Part shown: piece by piece, positions 46,854-57,870 of the stretch | How positions within the stretch are numbered: position 1 is the first letter of the stretch | Layout of the letters: every line of letters starts with the position of its first letter | NCBI RefSeq assembly: GCF_040115645.1 | Contig: NC_089547.1 | Span: 1,240,001-1,304,000 of the forward strand | Length of the DNA: 64,000 nt | Direction: 5' to 3' | Origin: Euwallacea fornicatus | Lineage: Eukaryota; Arthropoda; Insecta; Coleoptera; Curculionidae | The notes under the pieces: generated by a model | What the model was told of the DNA's origin: nothing | What the model saw: the letters and a program-made list of their open reading frames with translations, nothing else | Database searches by the model: none | Translations under genes and position numbers: made by a program

Positions 46854-47486
46854 CAGGGCACTTCAAATTCGACCCTCACCATTGAGATCTCGGAAACTAG
46901 AGGAGATGTGAAGAAATTTATACGGGGGCAAGCCTGCGTAATGTATCGCTTGACCAAATGCCGTTTTCAAAATTTGAATTTTGCGAATACTTAGAAAAAA
47001 ACCAAAAGTTGGAAATTTTCTTTTTAATTTTTTTAACGTTACTCGACAAGAAATCCGTAACCGCAAGCACATTTTTATTAGCACTTTTTCTCAGCTATAC
47101 GGTGCCATTTTCAGATTTTCCTCCGACGTTTTGTCTTTCGGCTACCATCATCAACTCCGTTGTGTCTTATGAGAGCCACATTGGATTTTTCGACAGACAA
47201 ATAGTGGGATGGCAAAACTGAAAGTCACTATGTAGTTGAGATAAAGTAACAATGAAAATGCGCTTGCGGTTTTGGTCTTTTTTGTCGAAACACGCTAAAA
47301 AAAATTAAAACAAAATCTACATTTTGAGTTCTTTCGGATATCGTCGGAAGTACTCGGTAAATTAAAGTTTTGAAAACGGCATTTGGTCAAGCGATAAATT
47401 ACGCAGACTTGCCCCCGTATAAATTTCTTCACATCTCCTCTAGTTTCCGAGATCTCAATGGTGAGGGTCGAATTTGAAATGCGCTG
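46854..47486. mobile_element. 633-bp fold-back MITE with near-perfect TIRs
   Basis: The left end CAGGGCACTTCAAATTCGAC and the right end read inward, CAGCGCATTTCAAATTCGAC, continue nearly identical for about 130 bp (46854-46985 with 47358-47486), through GAGATCTCGGAAACTAGAGG and TTGACCAAATGCCGTTTTC. Weaker complementarity extends most of the way to the centre. TA borders both ends (46852-46853 and 47487-47488). There is no transposase. The high arm identity suggests a recent insertion or ongoing arm homogenisation compared with other elements here. A hammerhead-like relic lies near the middle. Confidence 0.95.
47121..47155 (-). repeat. Hammerhead-like relic inside the MITE
   Basis: The minus strand reads TTGATGATGGTAGCC, then GAAAGACAAAACGTCGGAGG. 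It shares the GATGATG...AACGTCGGAG layout with 18568-18600. The second box is AAAAC instead of GAAAC, so a working hammerhead is excluded. Confidence 0.35.
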
Positions 47487-47488
47487 TA

Positions 47489-50369
47489 TACTATAAATCT
47501 ATACATACTATATATGCGATATTATATAATACGAATTATGAAATGCTAAAGCTGTAGCAGGCAATAAGCGTGCCTCGATGGCTCTAGTGGTAACAATAGA
47601 ATCACCGAACCTTTGCTCAATGCGCGACAATGCATCACTCCGCCATTAATACATAAATAGTTATTTTCAGATTGGACGAGAAATTCGATCGTCTTCCAGG
47701 TTCATTGGGTTCCCTAGAACCGATCACTGCAATTATTGACGAAAGAAGATAGGGGAGGATTAAAGCCATGAGTATTGTTGTATTTTTTTACTGCAAGGAC
47801 GCCGTCGCCGCCCCTGGCCAAAAGTAAACAAACCCAATAAACAAGTCCGATGGTCGGAGCGCATAACTCTTCCATAACTGGCCAGGTACGCAGGCGAATT
47901 TTTAATTTCCCTTTCCCAGAATCATACAGTGCGTCCTATGTAGTCCTGCCGCAATAAACAAGGATTTAATCTGGCCGTCCCCGTAAAGCACGGCACTGTC
48001 AAAGACCGCGATTGGCCGCTCGTAAACTACGCAAATGAACTATAAATTTGCAGATTGCCGTCTCCTATATAGGAGCCTACTAATGATTCCAAGGGTTAAA
48101 CGCCCACACCGTTCAATTGTTGTTAATGCGGAATGAGCTTAAAACCCTAAATAAGCGCGAGGACTGTGTTTTTTCCTTTTAAATTATAACTGTAGCACTT
48201 GACACAATGGCCGTCTGGCGAGTGAGCTCGCACTAAATTAATAATAAACCCACAGAATGGTCAGATACCATCTTAATGTTAGCGTCCCCGACACAATACC
48301 GAGCCGAAGAGAATGAAAAAGGTATTCGAGAGCGATCTAACTGGGCTGTACAGGGTGTCCCCGAAAAAGTCTCTCAAAGTCGCACTTTCTGGGCTACTAC
48401 CGCGGACCACCCTGTATAAGGCGCAGTGGGAGTTCATTGTTTTAAATATCGGCCTGGACAGTATCATGGGACAACAGCGATGGAGAAGAAGTGCAGATAT
48501 TTTCGGCCGTCGAGAATTTACACCCGCGCATATCAAGATCCGTATCTAGCTCGTGCGAGAAGGCTCAAGGGCTCAGTCTTCTCGTGGTAAACAATAGGCT
48601 GAATGAATAATTAATTTATTAAGGTCTGCTAGAGGGCGTGGATCGGGTTGAGAGCGGCAGCCAGAAGGAAGGTATTGTTAAATTCACTCCAAGATATGTC
48701 GAAACACATTTGTTGCCCAAATCGAATGGTATTCGCATCTCAATCCAAAAAAGTAATCTGTTACTGAACCTCCAGTTACTGAATGTTAGTTGAACTGCAG
48801 AAACCGAAACTCGAGTGTGAACTCACTTCCACTTCACTATTACCAAGCATCGTGATCAGCATTATCATTTTCATGAATAAGAAGGTTCTCGATCACAACA
48901 TGATGGTGAGGTGGAGGACCTTCCTGCTTAACGGCCTTGGTCGGAATGGAAGTCCGGACTTTCGAAGCTTACTCGTGTCTGCAAAAAGTGAAATTAAGCT
49001 CACTCGGGTTATTCTGAGCTTTTTTAAAAAGCTCCATCGTTCTGGTAGATCAGCTTAGCATCATTTCAATATTCTCATGAATGATATGATAACAAGACCG
49101 ATCCTTCGTAGATTATTTGGAGCCTCCGACGTTCCTGGCCTTGTGAGTTAGCAATTCCTAGGAGAAATGATTGAATTCGCCTTTGGAGTCAACTTTTGCT
49201 TCTACGTACTTCACTATTTCACAGAATTAATGTTGCCTGCGTTTCACGAAGTATGCAGAAGTGTCTTCGATCCCAAGCCGAGGGTTGTAGTCCGATTGCA
49301 ACTGCCCTAATGTGATCATCCTATAATAAGACTTCAGCATCTTCCAATACTTCTCCTTTTCAAGGTATGCTGCTTCCTGGTCTACTAACAGCACCTCTTC
49401 ATTCGAGATTTTTGCGGTAAAATTTGGTTCTGATCTGTTTTTGTGACCCACACCCAAGAGTAACGACACATCAACCAGTAAAAAAAGCAGACTGAAGCTC
49501 GGAAAATAGACCAGAAGAATGCTCATCTCATACTACTTCAAGATTCCAATAAGTGCACTGCATTCAATTTGCATCGCACATAATTCCAAAAGGCATTAAT
49601 CAACCGCAAAAAGTCACCGATCTGGTCGCATTTTATCATGTGCATATATTTCTATGAGCACAATTACAGTAAATATTTCAACAATGCTCAGAATGCTCTA
49701 TAAGTTATCATATGCCCGAAGAATTTTCTCGCCTCGGACGCAGGTCAATCCGTCCGGCTTCTGCAGCTGCGTCGACGCTCGCGGTCTCGAGATCCTTCTG
49801 GAGGAATTTGCCAAGACAGGGAAAGTGTTAAAAATCTTATAATGAATTATATGGCGGCAATCCGCATTGGACTTGCTCATCAGTGTAATTACGCAAACTT
49901 AAAAATCAAAGCTCGACTTATTTATGACGTCACGCTTTCGATTGGATTAAGGCAGCTTAGCAGATTACCTGAAAACTCGAACGGACGATTCATTAACCCC
50001 AAACCGCACGCAGTGACACCTCTAAACGTTCGATCTTAACTTATTACAAATCTCTTTAACAAGGATGATCGATGGTCGCTCGATCGGACCGTGATCTATT
50101 GATTAGTTCGTTAGTTCGGTTTACAGCGGACCAGATCAATTCGATATCGACCATTCGGCTAATTGCTGTTTTTGAATTTACATTGTCGCACAAATGGACA
50201 AGAAACGTTGACCCCTCGGATGGCGAGAGACACCCGGAGGCACTGGCGAAGCAACAAACTTATCCAACTTACGGTCAACCTCTTGGATATGGATGAGTTT
50301 CCCCGAGCCTTGAAGGTGACTCAAAATGAGTTTATGAGCCACAAATGTTCTATAAGATTCCCCTTTCAC
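47489..50369. other. Non-coding stretch
   Basis: No gene is seen apart from the miniature element at 48351-48414. About 47560-48260 and 49700-50240 are CpG-bearing and carry TAATTA cores, and could hold conserved regulatory DNA. Open frames there have no known domains. Confidence 0.45.
48351..48414. mobile_element. 64-bp miniature TA-flanked inverted-repeat element
   Basis: CAGGGTGTCCCCG at the left pairs with CGCGGACCACCCTG at the right (read inward CAGGGTGGTCCGCG). TA borders both ends (48349-48350 and 48415-48416). The ends are the same CAGGGTGT type as the long elements, so this is probably an extreme internal-deletion derivative of a mariner-like transposon, or a solo pair of its tips. 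Confidence 0.8.
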
Positions 50370-50755
50370 TTTTTTCTTTTTCTCAATGTCTTCTTGCATT
50401 CTTGTGTATTGTACAATTGCTCCCCAGTACCTCCTCCTATATCTGCTCTCAGAATTCATCATTTCCTCCTCTCTATCTCTTTTCCCTTTGTTTTTTCTCA
50501 TACTCTCGCTCCTCTCTCCTCTGTCTCTTCTCTCTCTCCTCTAACCTCTGTCTCTTCTCTCTCTCCTACTTTCTTCTGCGTTATTCATTTACATTTCCGT
50601 TCCTTCCACTCCCATCCACTCTGTCACCTTTCCATCACCATAACCCGTTCTCAACTCCAAAATTATTATTCGGCACTATCTTCCTTATCTACATTTTTGT
50701 CTCAAATTTTCTTCCTCTCGCACTTATTTTCTTCTTGCACTCCTGTATTATGTAG
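50370..50755. repeat. Polypyrimidine tract with CT-rich tandem repeat
   Basis: Nearly 400 bp is dominated by C and T on the plus strand. Within it, CTCTGTCTCTTCTCTCTCTC occurs at 50519 and again at 50546, a 27-bp tandem pair. The serine/phenylalanine/leucine-rich open frames through this tract are a by-product of composition. Mirror-like CT tracts can adopt triplex (H-DNA) structure. Confidence 0.85.
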
Positions 50756-51399
50756 TTTCTTAATGGCCGAACTCTTCTCGCAACTGCGTTGAGTACCTAC
50801 TTCATTGATTTTACGGCCCCAATTGGGAGATATAGCAAAAAGATGGAGGTTGGTATTTTCTATAAACTCTCCATTGATCAGAGGAAACTATTCGAAAAAT
50901 TTGAGTTGGTATTCAGGTTCATAACAAGGCGCTGTTTGTGGACAAGCTTTATTTGTAATACAAGTAACACTAAACGTTGTAAAAATTCAACTCGAAATGG
51001 CACTTACATCCTCTTGAGTAAATTGAAGACAAGACATACGAAGAAGATAATTTGTGAAGAGCTATAAAATCCACAATGTTCGAACAAGCATCGCACAACA
51101 GCAGTGAGTGGAAGTTATGTTTTTTCTTATAGAATGGCAAACTTTTTATGACATTTTATGATTCATTTTCGCATTCTGAACATATTTGATATAACTTGTC
51201 CTGTAACTGTAGAGATTCTGCAGCGATTCCAGGAATTAAGAAAGCCAAACGAACTTACTCTTATCGGATTAAGTGCTCAAAATGTGCAGATGTGACAAAT
51301 CTAGTGAAATAGAAGGCTATTCTGTGTCATTAATAAGGGTGTCTTTTTTGTCTAACTTACCTAGTAATCAGTTTTCTTATTATGTAGCTTAGATAGTAT
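50756..51399. other. Non-coding stretch
   Basis: No gene or intact element is recognised. The frame 50789-51067 has no known domain. Confidence 0.55.
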
Positions 51400-51620
51400 G
51401 TGGAGGTGAAATAAAATGACCTCCAGGATCATCAGACTTGACGCCCCTTGACTTTTTTCTATAAGTTCAATTAAAAACTAAGGTATATGCCATGAACCAA
51501 CAGATTTAAATCACTTAACAAAAGAATTACTGAGGAATGCCGTTGTATTACTGTTGAAATCCTGGAATATGTTGTTGAGAAATTCTATTATAATTTAGCT
51601 CATTGTTAAGCCGTTCAGGT
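51400..51620 (+). pseudogene. Mariner-like transposase fragment
   Basis: From 51417 the frame reads TGA (for W), PPGSSDLTPLDFFL, TAA (for W) and VQLKTKVYAMN. This is an unmistakable match to WPPRSPDLTPLDFFLWGYLKSKVYAT of insect mariner-like transposases, with both tryptophan codons changed to stops. The catalytic D of PLDFF is kept. The sequence downstream to about 51620 probably covers the C-terminal tail, but its frame is scrambled. A mariner-like right-end motif (CACCCTGTGTG) lies near 52050; no matching left end was found. Confidence 0.8.
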
Positions 51621-54600
51621 GACACATAGTGAGCACTTCCTTCAATAAAAATAAGTTCATTTACATAAGAGCAATGTTTTGAATTTGCGGCTTACAAAGC
51701 ACTTAGTTCAATTGCTCTTTATATACCCCAGAGTAACCTGTGGTGACCCATGAGTCTGGTGATGGTTGTCAAAAATTTAAACATCGAATTTCAAGTATGA
51801 CAACGCCACGCTGCAAAAAATGAATAGTTTCACTAATGAAGTCTCAATCATTTTGAATTATCTGATCAAATAAGCTGAGGATAAAATAAAGACGTTTCTC
51901 CAAAATTTCGGTTTTTCCAAATACTTCCTGAATTTTTCAAATTGAAAACGGAATAATCGTGAATACCAAGTTGTGCAGCTTTGCTCCAATTTAATCGATT
52001 TTTTATGGTTACTAAGATCGCCACAGCTGAGCTCCAGAAAAGGGCACCCTGTGTGTTAACACGCTTCTTTAATGTATACCAAAGCGGTAATTAATAAGTA
52101 TCATAAATACTCGATTGAGCAAGCAAAAATTAGACACTTTCCACCTGAGAATAGCACATGAAATGAAATACTTACAGAGTGGACCAATAGATTTTTGGAC
52201 TGAGAGAGTAATTAATTTCTCGCGCATGGAACTGAAGCAAACTTCTTTCCCTCTACCTCTCTAGCTCTGTAGAAGAAAACAAAGAAGGCGACAATAGCTA
52301 TCGAAACGCTGTACGTTTATGCGCTCTCGATATCAACTATCAATCACCTGGTGTGAGGATCAGCATCTCGCAGTGTTTGTATAACCGAATCATAATTATC
52401 GTAGTTCAGAGTTTGGACAGATTGACTAATGGTCCAGTCCGGCTGACACGATCCAATCGAACTCGCATACATTTAATAGTCTCAAGAGCGTTTCATACAC
52501 TTTTGAATCCCATCAGCAATTAGCACAGATACTAACAGGAAAAGAAAAAGGATATCGAGCAATAGTGCGCAGATTGTCCTGCCATATGGGATGATTAAAC
52601 AAAAATCTACAAACCACAATTAATTACAAGCTCGGCGTTCTGATGTTATCATTGAATACACCCCGGGTGTTCGGAGATCCATTGGTTTACCTACTGCGCA
52701 GCGGGGGAGCGCAGTGCGTGTTATCAGAATGTGAGCGCATGTCAATCAATCTGATGGCCGCTAGGAAGGTTTTAATTAATTAATTTCCAATATCGCTCGC
52801 TTCTTCGATGAAGACTCGTAATTCGCGCAGTGTAGAATTGAAGGAATTGCTGGAATCAGAAAAGTACTTAATTTTTTGTTGCCACCGTGTAACTCACTCT
52901 TTAAAGATGTGAACAAAATTGGTCAGTTCTTGCTTAATTTTTCTTCGAAGTTGTATCATTGAATGAAGACAAAATCGTCTTCCTTGACGTTACTATGAAA
53001 GATGCTAAAAGATTTCTGTTTATTCGTTTATATATGAGGACCTTCTGCAGCAACCCGAAACCAACAGGTTCCCTGTTGGTTTCGATTCTGCGAACGTATT
53101 GTATAGAGCTCGTAATATTGTCTGTTTGATATTTTTGTGATATTTGATGTCAGCACTCAGTCACGAGGCAAGTACGTCTGCCTTTTTCATATCTTTTATC
53201 ATTAAATAATTCTTAACATTAAAAATTTCTACTCTTCAAGAAACGAGGGTCAGGTGAGTACCCGTCATACCGAAATGTAGGGTGTCTCCCATGGAGAAAA
53301 TGATACTTATCACAAGTTTCATACTTACGCACGTCAATTTCAATGTACTAATGTTCGCTTAAGTAGATAAATGGAGTTTAAGCGGCTTATTTTCACACCT
53401 GAAACAACTTTACAAGGAAATTGAAGGGCTGGAAGTATGCGAGTTGCCTACTTCCGAAATTCAAACTTGATGACAGTGACGTTTTATGGCCCATCCCTAT
53501 CTGTTGAGTGAGCGTCAAGAGCACAATACTGTGTCCGTTGTTATTGTGTACAGTTGGCTGCCTATAGTAAAATCGTCCATTAAAGGAAAACAATTTAAAA
53601 AATATTGTTTACATCCAACAGACGAGCTAATAGTAAGTCGCAGAAAATATTATTCAATAATGATGGTAGAAAGTGAGTGCACGGACTGGTTGTGATATTG
53701 CGATAACACTGGCGTAGCAATAAATTGTATTTTTTTTATTATTAAAATTTTAAATTAACTGATACCTGTACTCACGATTTCGTAAAGTAATAAAATTGCC
53801 TTGTGACTCAGATCTGACGAGCGCTTTTAATTAATTAAAAAATATCTTAGAAACGGTATTTGCCAGAAGCAGGAAGCTTCAGAGTACGTTTACCCCAAGT
53901 AGGTACTTGCAGTGATTTTTTGCTCAGCGGGTACCAGTTCATTTTTGGAGTCAAGACCATATGGCTAATCCGGGAGGAACCGAGCCGCATCTATGGGAAC
54001 GATGGCAATAAAATCAAAGCATTATTGAATCGGAACTGAAAAATCGAGTGTTCAATCCGTCTAATAGTCCATTGTCAGACTTTTAGCTTTGGTTGTATGT
54101 GATGTGGGCGAGCTCATTTAAAAAATAATTTCCTGTACGGTACAATGAATATAATTACCGATTGACTCTCGTTGGGTGTAATGACATCTATTACAGCCAC
54201 TAAATAACAGTAAATTTTTTTAAACGACATTTTAATTAATTCGATGCAGGGCCCAGTTAACCGACTAATGGTAATCTGCCGATTTTTCCACCCCCCTTCG
54301 TTGTTTCCAAAACCGCCATTCCTCATACTTAAGTCCCATAAAACGTATTGTTCTGCGACCTCATAAGGGACGTATATGTTCTTTATTAATATCGTCCTAG
54401 TCTCTCTCTTATGGCGGTAATAACAAGCATAATTTCATTGATTGTCAAGCGCAGAGACTTTGGGACGACTTCTCGAGATTTTTACTGGGACCCCATTCCC
54501 GAGCCAACGGCAGTTTGTCCCTTGTGCCAAAGACGCGCATTTTGTTGAGAAGAATGTAGGGATTCCTGAGATGTGCAGTTCATCTGCTAAGGCAAAATTA

Positions 54601-55761
54601 TCCAGATATCAGAGAGCTGACCGATTTCGGGAGGTTCTATTAAAAATATTTTCAATTTTAGGAACAATCAAACAAGGGAAGTTTAGGCGAAAAAATTGGT
54701 GCTGGAATCAGAAGACATTTGTGAAATTTATCATATTTCGAAATACAGGTCCTAAGAAGAGAAATAGGTTGCGATTTAAATAAAGATGGACCCGGCGTTG
54801 TTGCCGTTCTTTCTTCGTGGCCCCGTAGTATCGCGCAGTCTATGGCCAAAAATAAATAAATGCGATAGACGCCCAAAATCATTTTGACCGCCTGTAGAAT
54901 GAAAAAAACGACTTTTGTATAAATAAAGTTCTGCCGATTTGATCTATTCTGTTACCCTCTATGACGCTACACTGGTTGATACCAGCATTTCTCAGATACC
55001 CTGTAACGGTACATTGTACTCGTACATTTCCATTTTAATGTATCCTAAGATTTTACAGTTTTCATTTTGGTAGCCAGGAAAATACGAACAAAAATGGATA
55101 ATTTAACTTAAAACCTGGAAAAATGGACATTGTTACCTGTCATACATCAAATAGCCGTTATTTTAATATGACAATCGCAGTCTGTCAAAATTTACACTTT
55201 CATCGGCCCCAGATAAATTGTACTCTTCGCCTATCTATTGGATACCCTAGTCATTTAATATCAGTCTCTATATGTTTTTGGTCACATTTGGACCTCGAAA
55301 TAACTTCATATCTCATTTCTTGATTAAATAATCTGCATACCAATATCTTTGGTTGTGCGGTGTTGCCGGCCTGATTTATTGCCGTGTTTTTAGAAAGGTA
55401 ACATAATTCTTAACTGTACGCCTGCCGGCTCTTTACGGGCATATGGGTTATGGCACGGTGTACGATTACAGCAAATTAAAATTGTCGACATTTTTATAGG
55501 AAGAAATCTTCTTTCTTCTGGTGATTTATCGCATTTAAGTGTCGATGATGGTATCGATATGTAGCCACTTTCTTAAATGGATTTACGGCCTTGTTCAAAA
55601 TCCCTAGTTTAAAGTTTCTGAGTGCGCCTTGGGACGCTCAGAGGAAAATAAATAGACCGTAGAGAACCCTACCAGATTATGTCGATTTCGTACCCGATCA
55701 GCCGTATTCACAAAATAGAGATCAGGATAGACATTCATAGATATTTCGTTATAAAAGTATA
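51621..55761. other. Non-coding stretch
   Basis: No gene is seen. Isolated mariner-like end motifs lie near 52050 (GCACCCTGTGTG), 53279 (GTAGGGTGTCTCC) and 54993 (ATACCCTGTAAC). About 52640-52860 is CpG-bearing with ATTAATTAATT and could be conserved regulatory DNA. A CACTGGCGTAG variant lies near 53706. Confidence 0.45.
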
Positions 55762-56617
55762 CATAGAGGACCAAAAGATCCGGGTAAAATCGTTAAAAGT
55801 TGAAGTGAATATTTTTCGTGAAGTTGCTGGGACACGTCAAATATTGTTTTCAGTTGTGCAATGTTTGACATGTATATAGGATTACCCTTTTAGTAGGTAA
55901 ATATACTCTTTATTTTTTTTATGGAATCCTATTTATACTACGACGTTTTTGAGTTCTTTGACAAATTCTGAAAACATTTTGGTACACATACCAAGTCTAA
56001 ATTCAATAATAATTGAAATATTTATGCAGTACGGTAATTAGAGTGGCCTGGTAGATCGCCCGACCAAACCCCTATTAACTTTTTTCTGTGGGGTTGTGCG
56101 AAACAAGGTGTATTAAGATAAGCCCACCAGTATAGAAGAGTTAGAAAATCAAATTACTCAAGAAGCTCAACAAAACCATCTCAAATAATAAAAAAACCTC
56201 TTGAAGAATTTAAATTGCGATTTATCCACAGGTCAGGAAAGCAACCCAGCATAGTTCGAAAATTTAATACATTAGGTTATAGTCTATAATTTGCATTGTT
56301 ATTTTTTTAAGTATTAACAGATATCTTATTATTATTCCTATTATTTATATATTTTTTCCAAACCTGCTGAATTCAAACATGGGTATGTTGCATTAAATAT
56401 GATCAGAATTTTTCAAAGAACTCAAAAAACGTTTTTATTCGCATGGGGTTCCGTAAGAAAAAAAATGAAAAAGTGTATTTATCTGCTAACTCGGCAACCC
56501 AGTATACATGGGAAAAAATACACAAATAAAAACAATATTTGACGTGTTCCAGCATTTTCATGACAAATTTGTCCGGCAATTTTTAACGGATTTATCCGGT
56601 ACTTTTGGTCTTCGCTG
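55762..56617 (+). mobile_element. 856-bp mariner-like element with 250-bp TIRs
   Basis: The left end CATAGAGGACCAAAAGATCC and the right end read inward, CAGCGAAGACCAAAAGTACC, begin arms of about 250 bp (55762 to about 56010, and about 56370 to 56617). Anchors shared by both are CGTTAAAA, TGCTGGRACACGTCAAATATTGTTTT, CATGTATA, GTTTTTTGAGTTCTTTG and CATACC. TA borders both ends (55760-55761 and 56618-56619). Between the arms lies the C-terminal part of a transposase (56041-56240). The catalytic N-terminal two-thirds is deleted, so the copy is non-autonomous. Confidence 0.93.
56041..56240 (+). pseudogene. Mariner-like transposase C-terminal part
   Basis: The frame from 56041 reads EWPGRSPDQTPINFFLWGCA, then KQGVLR and a stop. 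The first part is the WPxRSPDLTPLDFFLWG block with PDLTPLD changed to PDQTPIN, so the catalytic D has become N. In a neighbouring frame, SIEELENQITQEAQQNH follows, fitting the helix after the core, and KKPLEEFKLRFIHRSGK fits the C-terminal basic segment. Several frameshifts separate these parts. It lies between the arms of the 55762-56617 element. Confidence 0.88.
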
Positions 56618-57856
56618 TATAAACTTCATTAGCGCAGAGCGTATTTGAAAAAATAACGATTTCACCAACAACTGTGTCTGCTAATTTTCCCATTTCACCT
56701 AATCACATTCCTCCTTGGGCACGCCTCCGTTCATTTAATAATCGACTTATGAATATCGAAAGTTAGAGAGATCATCACTGGCAATGGAGATTACCATGCC
56801 CATATCCTCGTGAGCTTCAACTCCATTCGGCGATCGATCCAATTTTCTCAATTCTGCACTTTTCTTCTTAGAAGAGTGAGTTAAACTTTTACACCCGGGA
56901 ACCATAAACAACTCTGTCCCAGTGATGACAGGAGATTCCAGAGTAATACAATATTTTGCCATTCGCAAGGTGTTTATTTGTTGCCTCTATCGGCTTGACC
57001 CTTAAGGTACTGCTAGCTGAAAATTCCCATCGAAAATGGGTATCGATAAAGACGACCCCTCCCTAGTCCGAAGCAGTACACATCAAAAGGTATTGTTTCA
57101 TTTAAACGTGAGCATTCCCATTTATATTTGACCGATGGTATGGCATTGATTGTGTAACTTATAATTAAAAATCGAGATAACAGTCAATGTGTCTGTCAAT
57201 AATGTTCTAGTTATAACGAAACTTATCGTGCCGATGGTACCGGCCGATTTCGGGCTGCGTACCCGCGTGATTTGTTAGTTTTTCAATGGTAGAGTGCGTT
57301 CCATCAGACTTCATCAAATCCAATTCTTGAGTTCATTACGGAGAAAAGCACGGAGCAGCTAAGCATTTGCAACCTGTCACCCACAGACAAGGCAAATAGG
57401 TGTGTGCTAGGCCTTTGAAGGATTTTGTAGCATAAAATTTTTGGTATTAAAAACACAGGAACGGGCTCTAAATGGGCATATTGTCCAGGCGTACGATGAC
57501 TAGACACTGATCGCGATTATTGAGTAGATGGTATCGGAGGCCCCCCAGCTCGGCATAGCGGCTGTCATTTACCTGAGCACCTCCTGTCAAACGACGCCCG
57601 ACGATTATTCATCTCTTATTTGGTATTTAGTCACAACAGAGCGAATCGATTCGGCTCAGTGTAACAGATGCGGCTCCGAAGGGGGATTATCGATCGTGTA
57701 AATCCCCAAATCGACGTTTGGGACAAATTAATGGGAGAAAGAACGACGAAAAGCGAGTCGATTGTCATCTTAAGACACCTCTCGCGTCTTAACTTCGATT
57801 ACACCGTTTCCGATCTTCGCGCCCAAAATTAGTGGCCTAATGGGCCGATTCGAAAA

Positions 57857-57870
57857 ACACACACACACAC
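57857..57870. repeat. (CA)n microsatellite
   Basis: Seven AC units in a row within an otherwise CpG-bearing, regulatory-looking block. Confidence 0.9.

Noticed and set aside
50163..50792. 209-codon open frame, longest in the window
   Set aside because: It runs through the polypyrimidine tract; the F/S/L-rich translation follows from composition, and other frames of the same strand are open as well.
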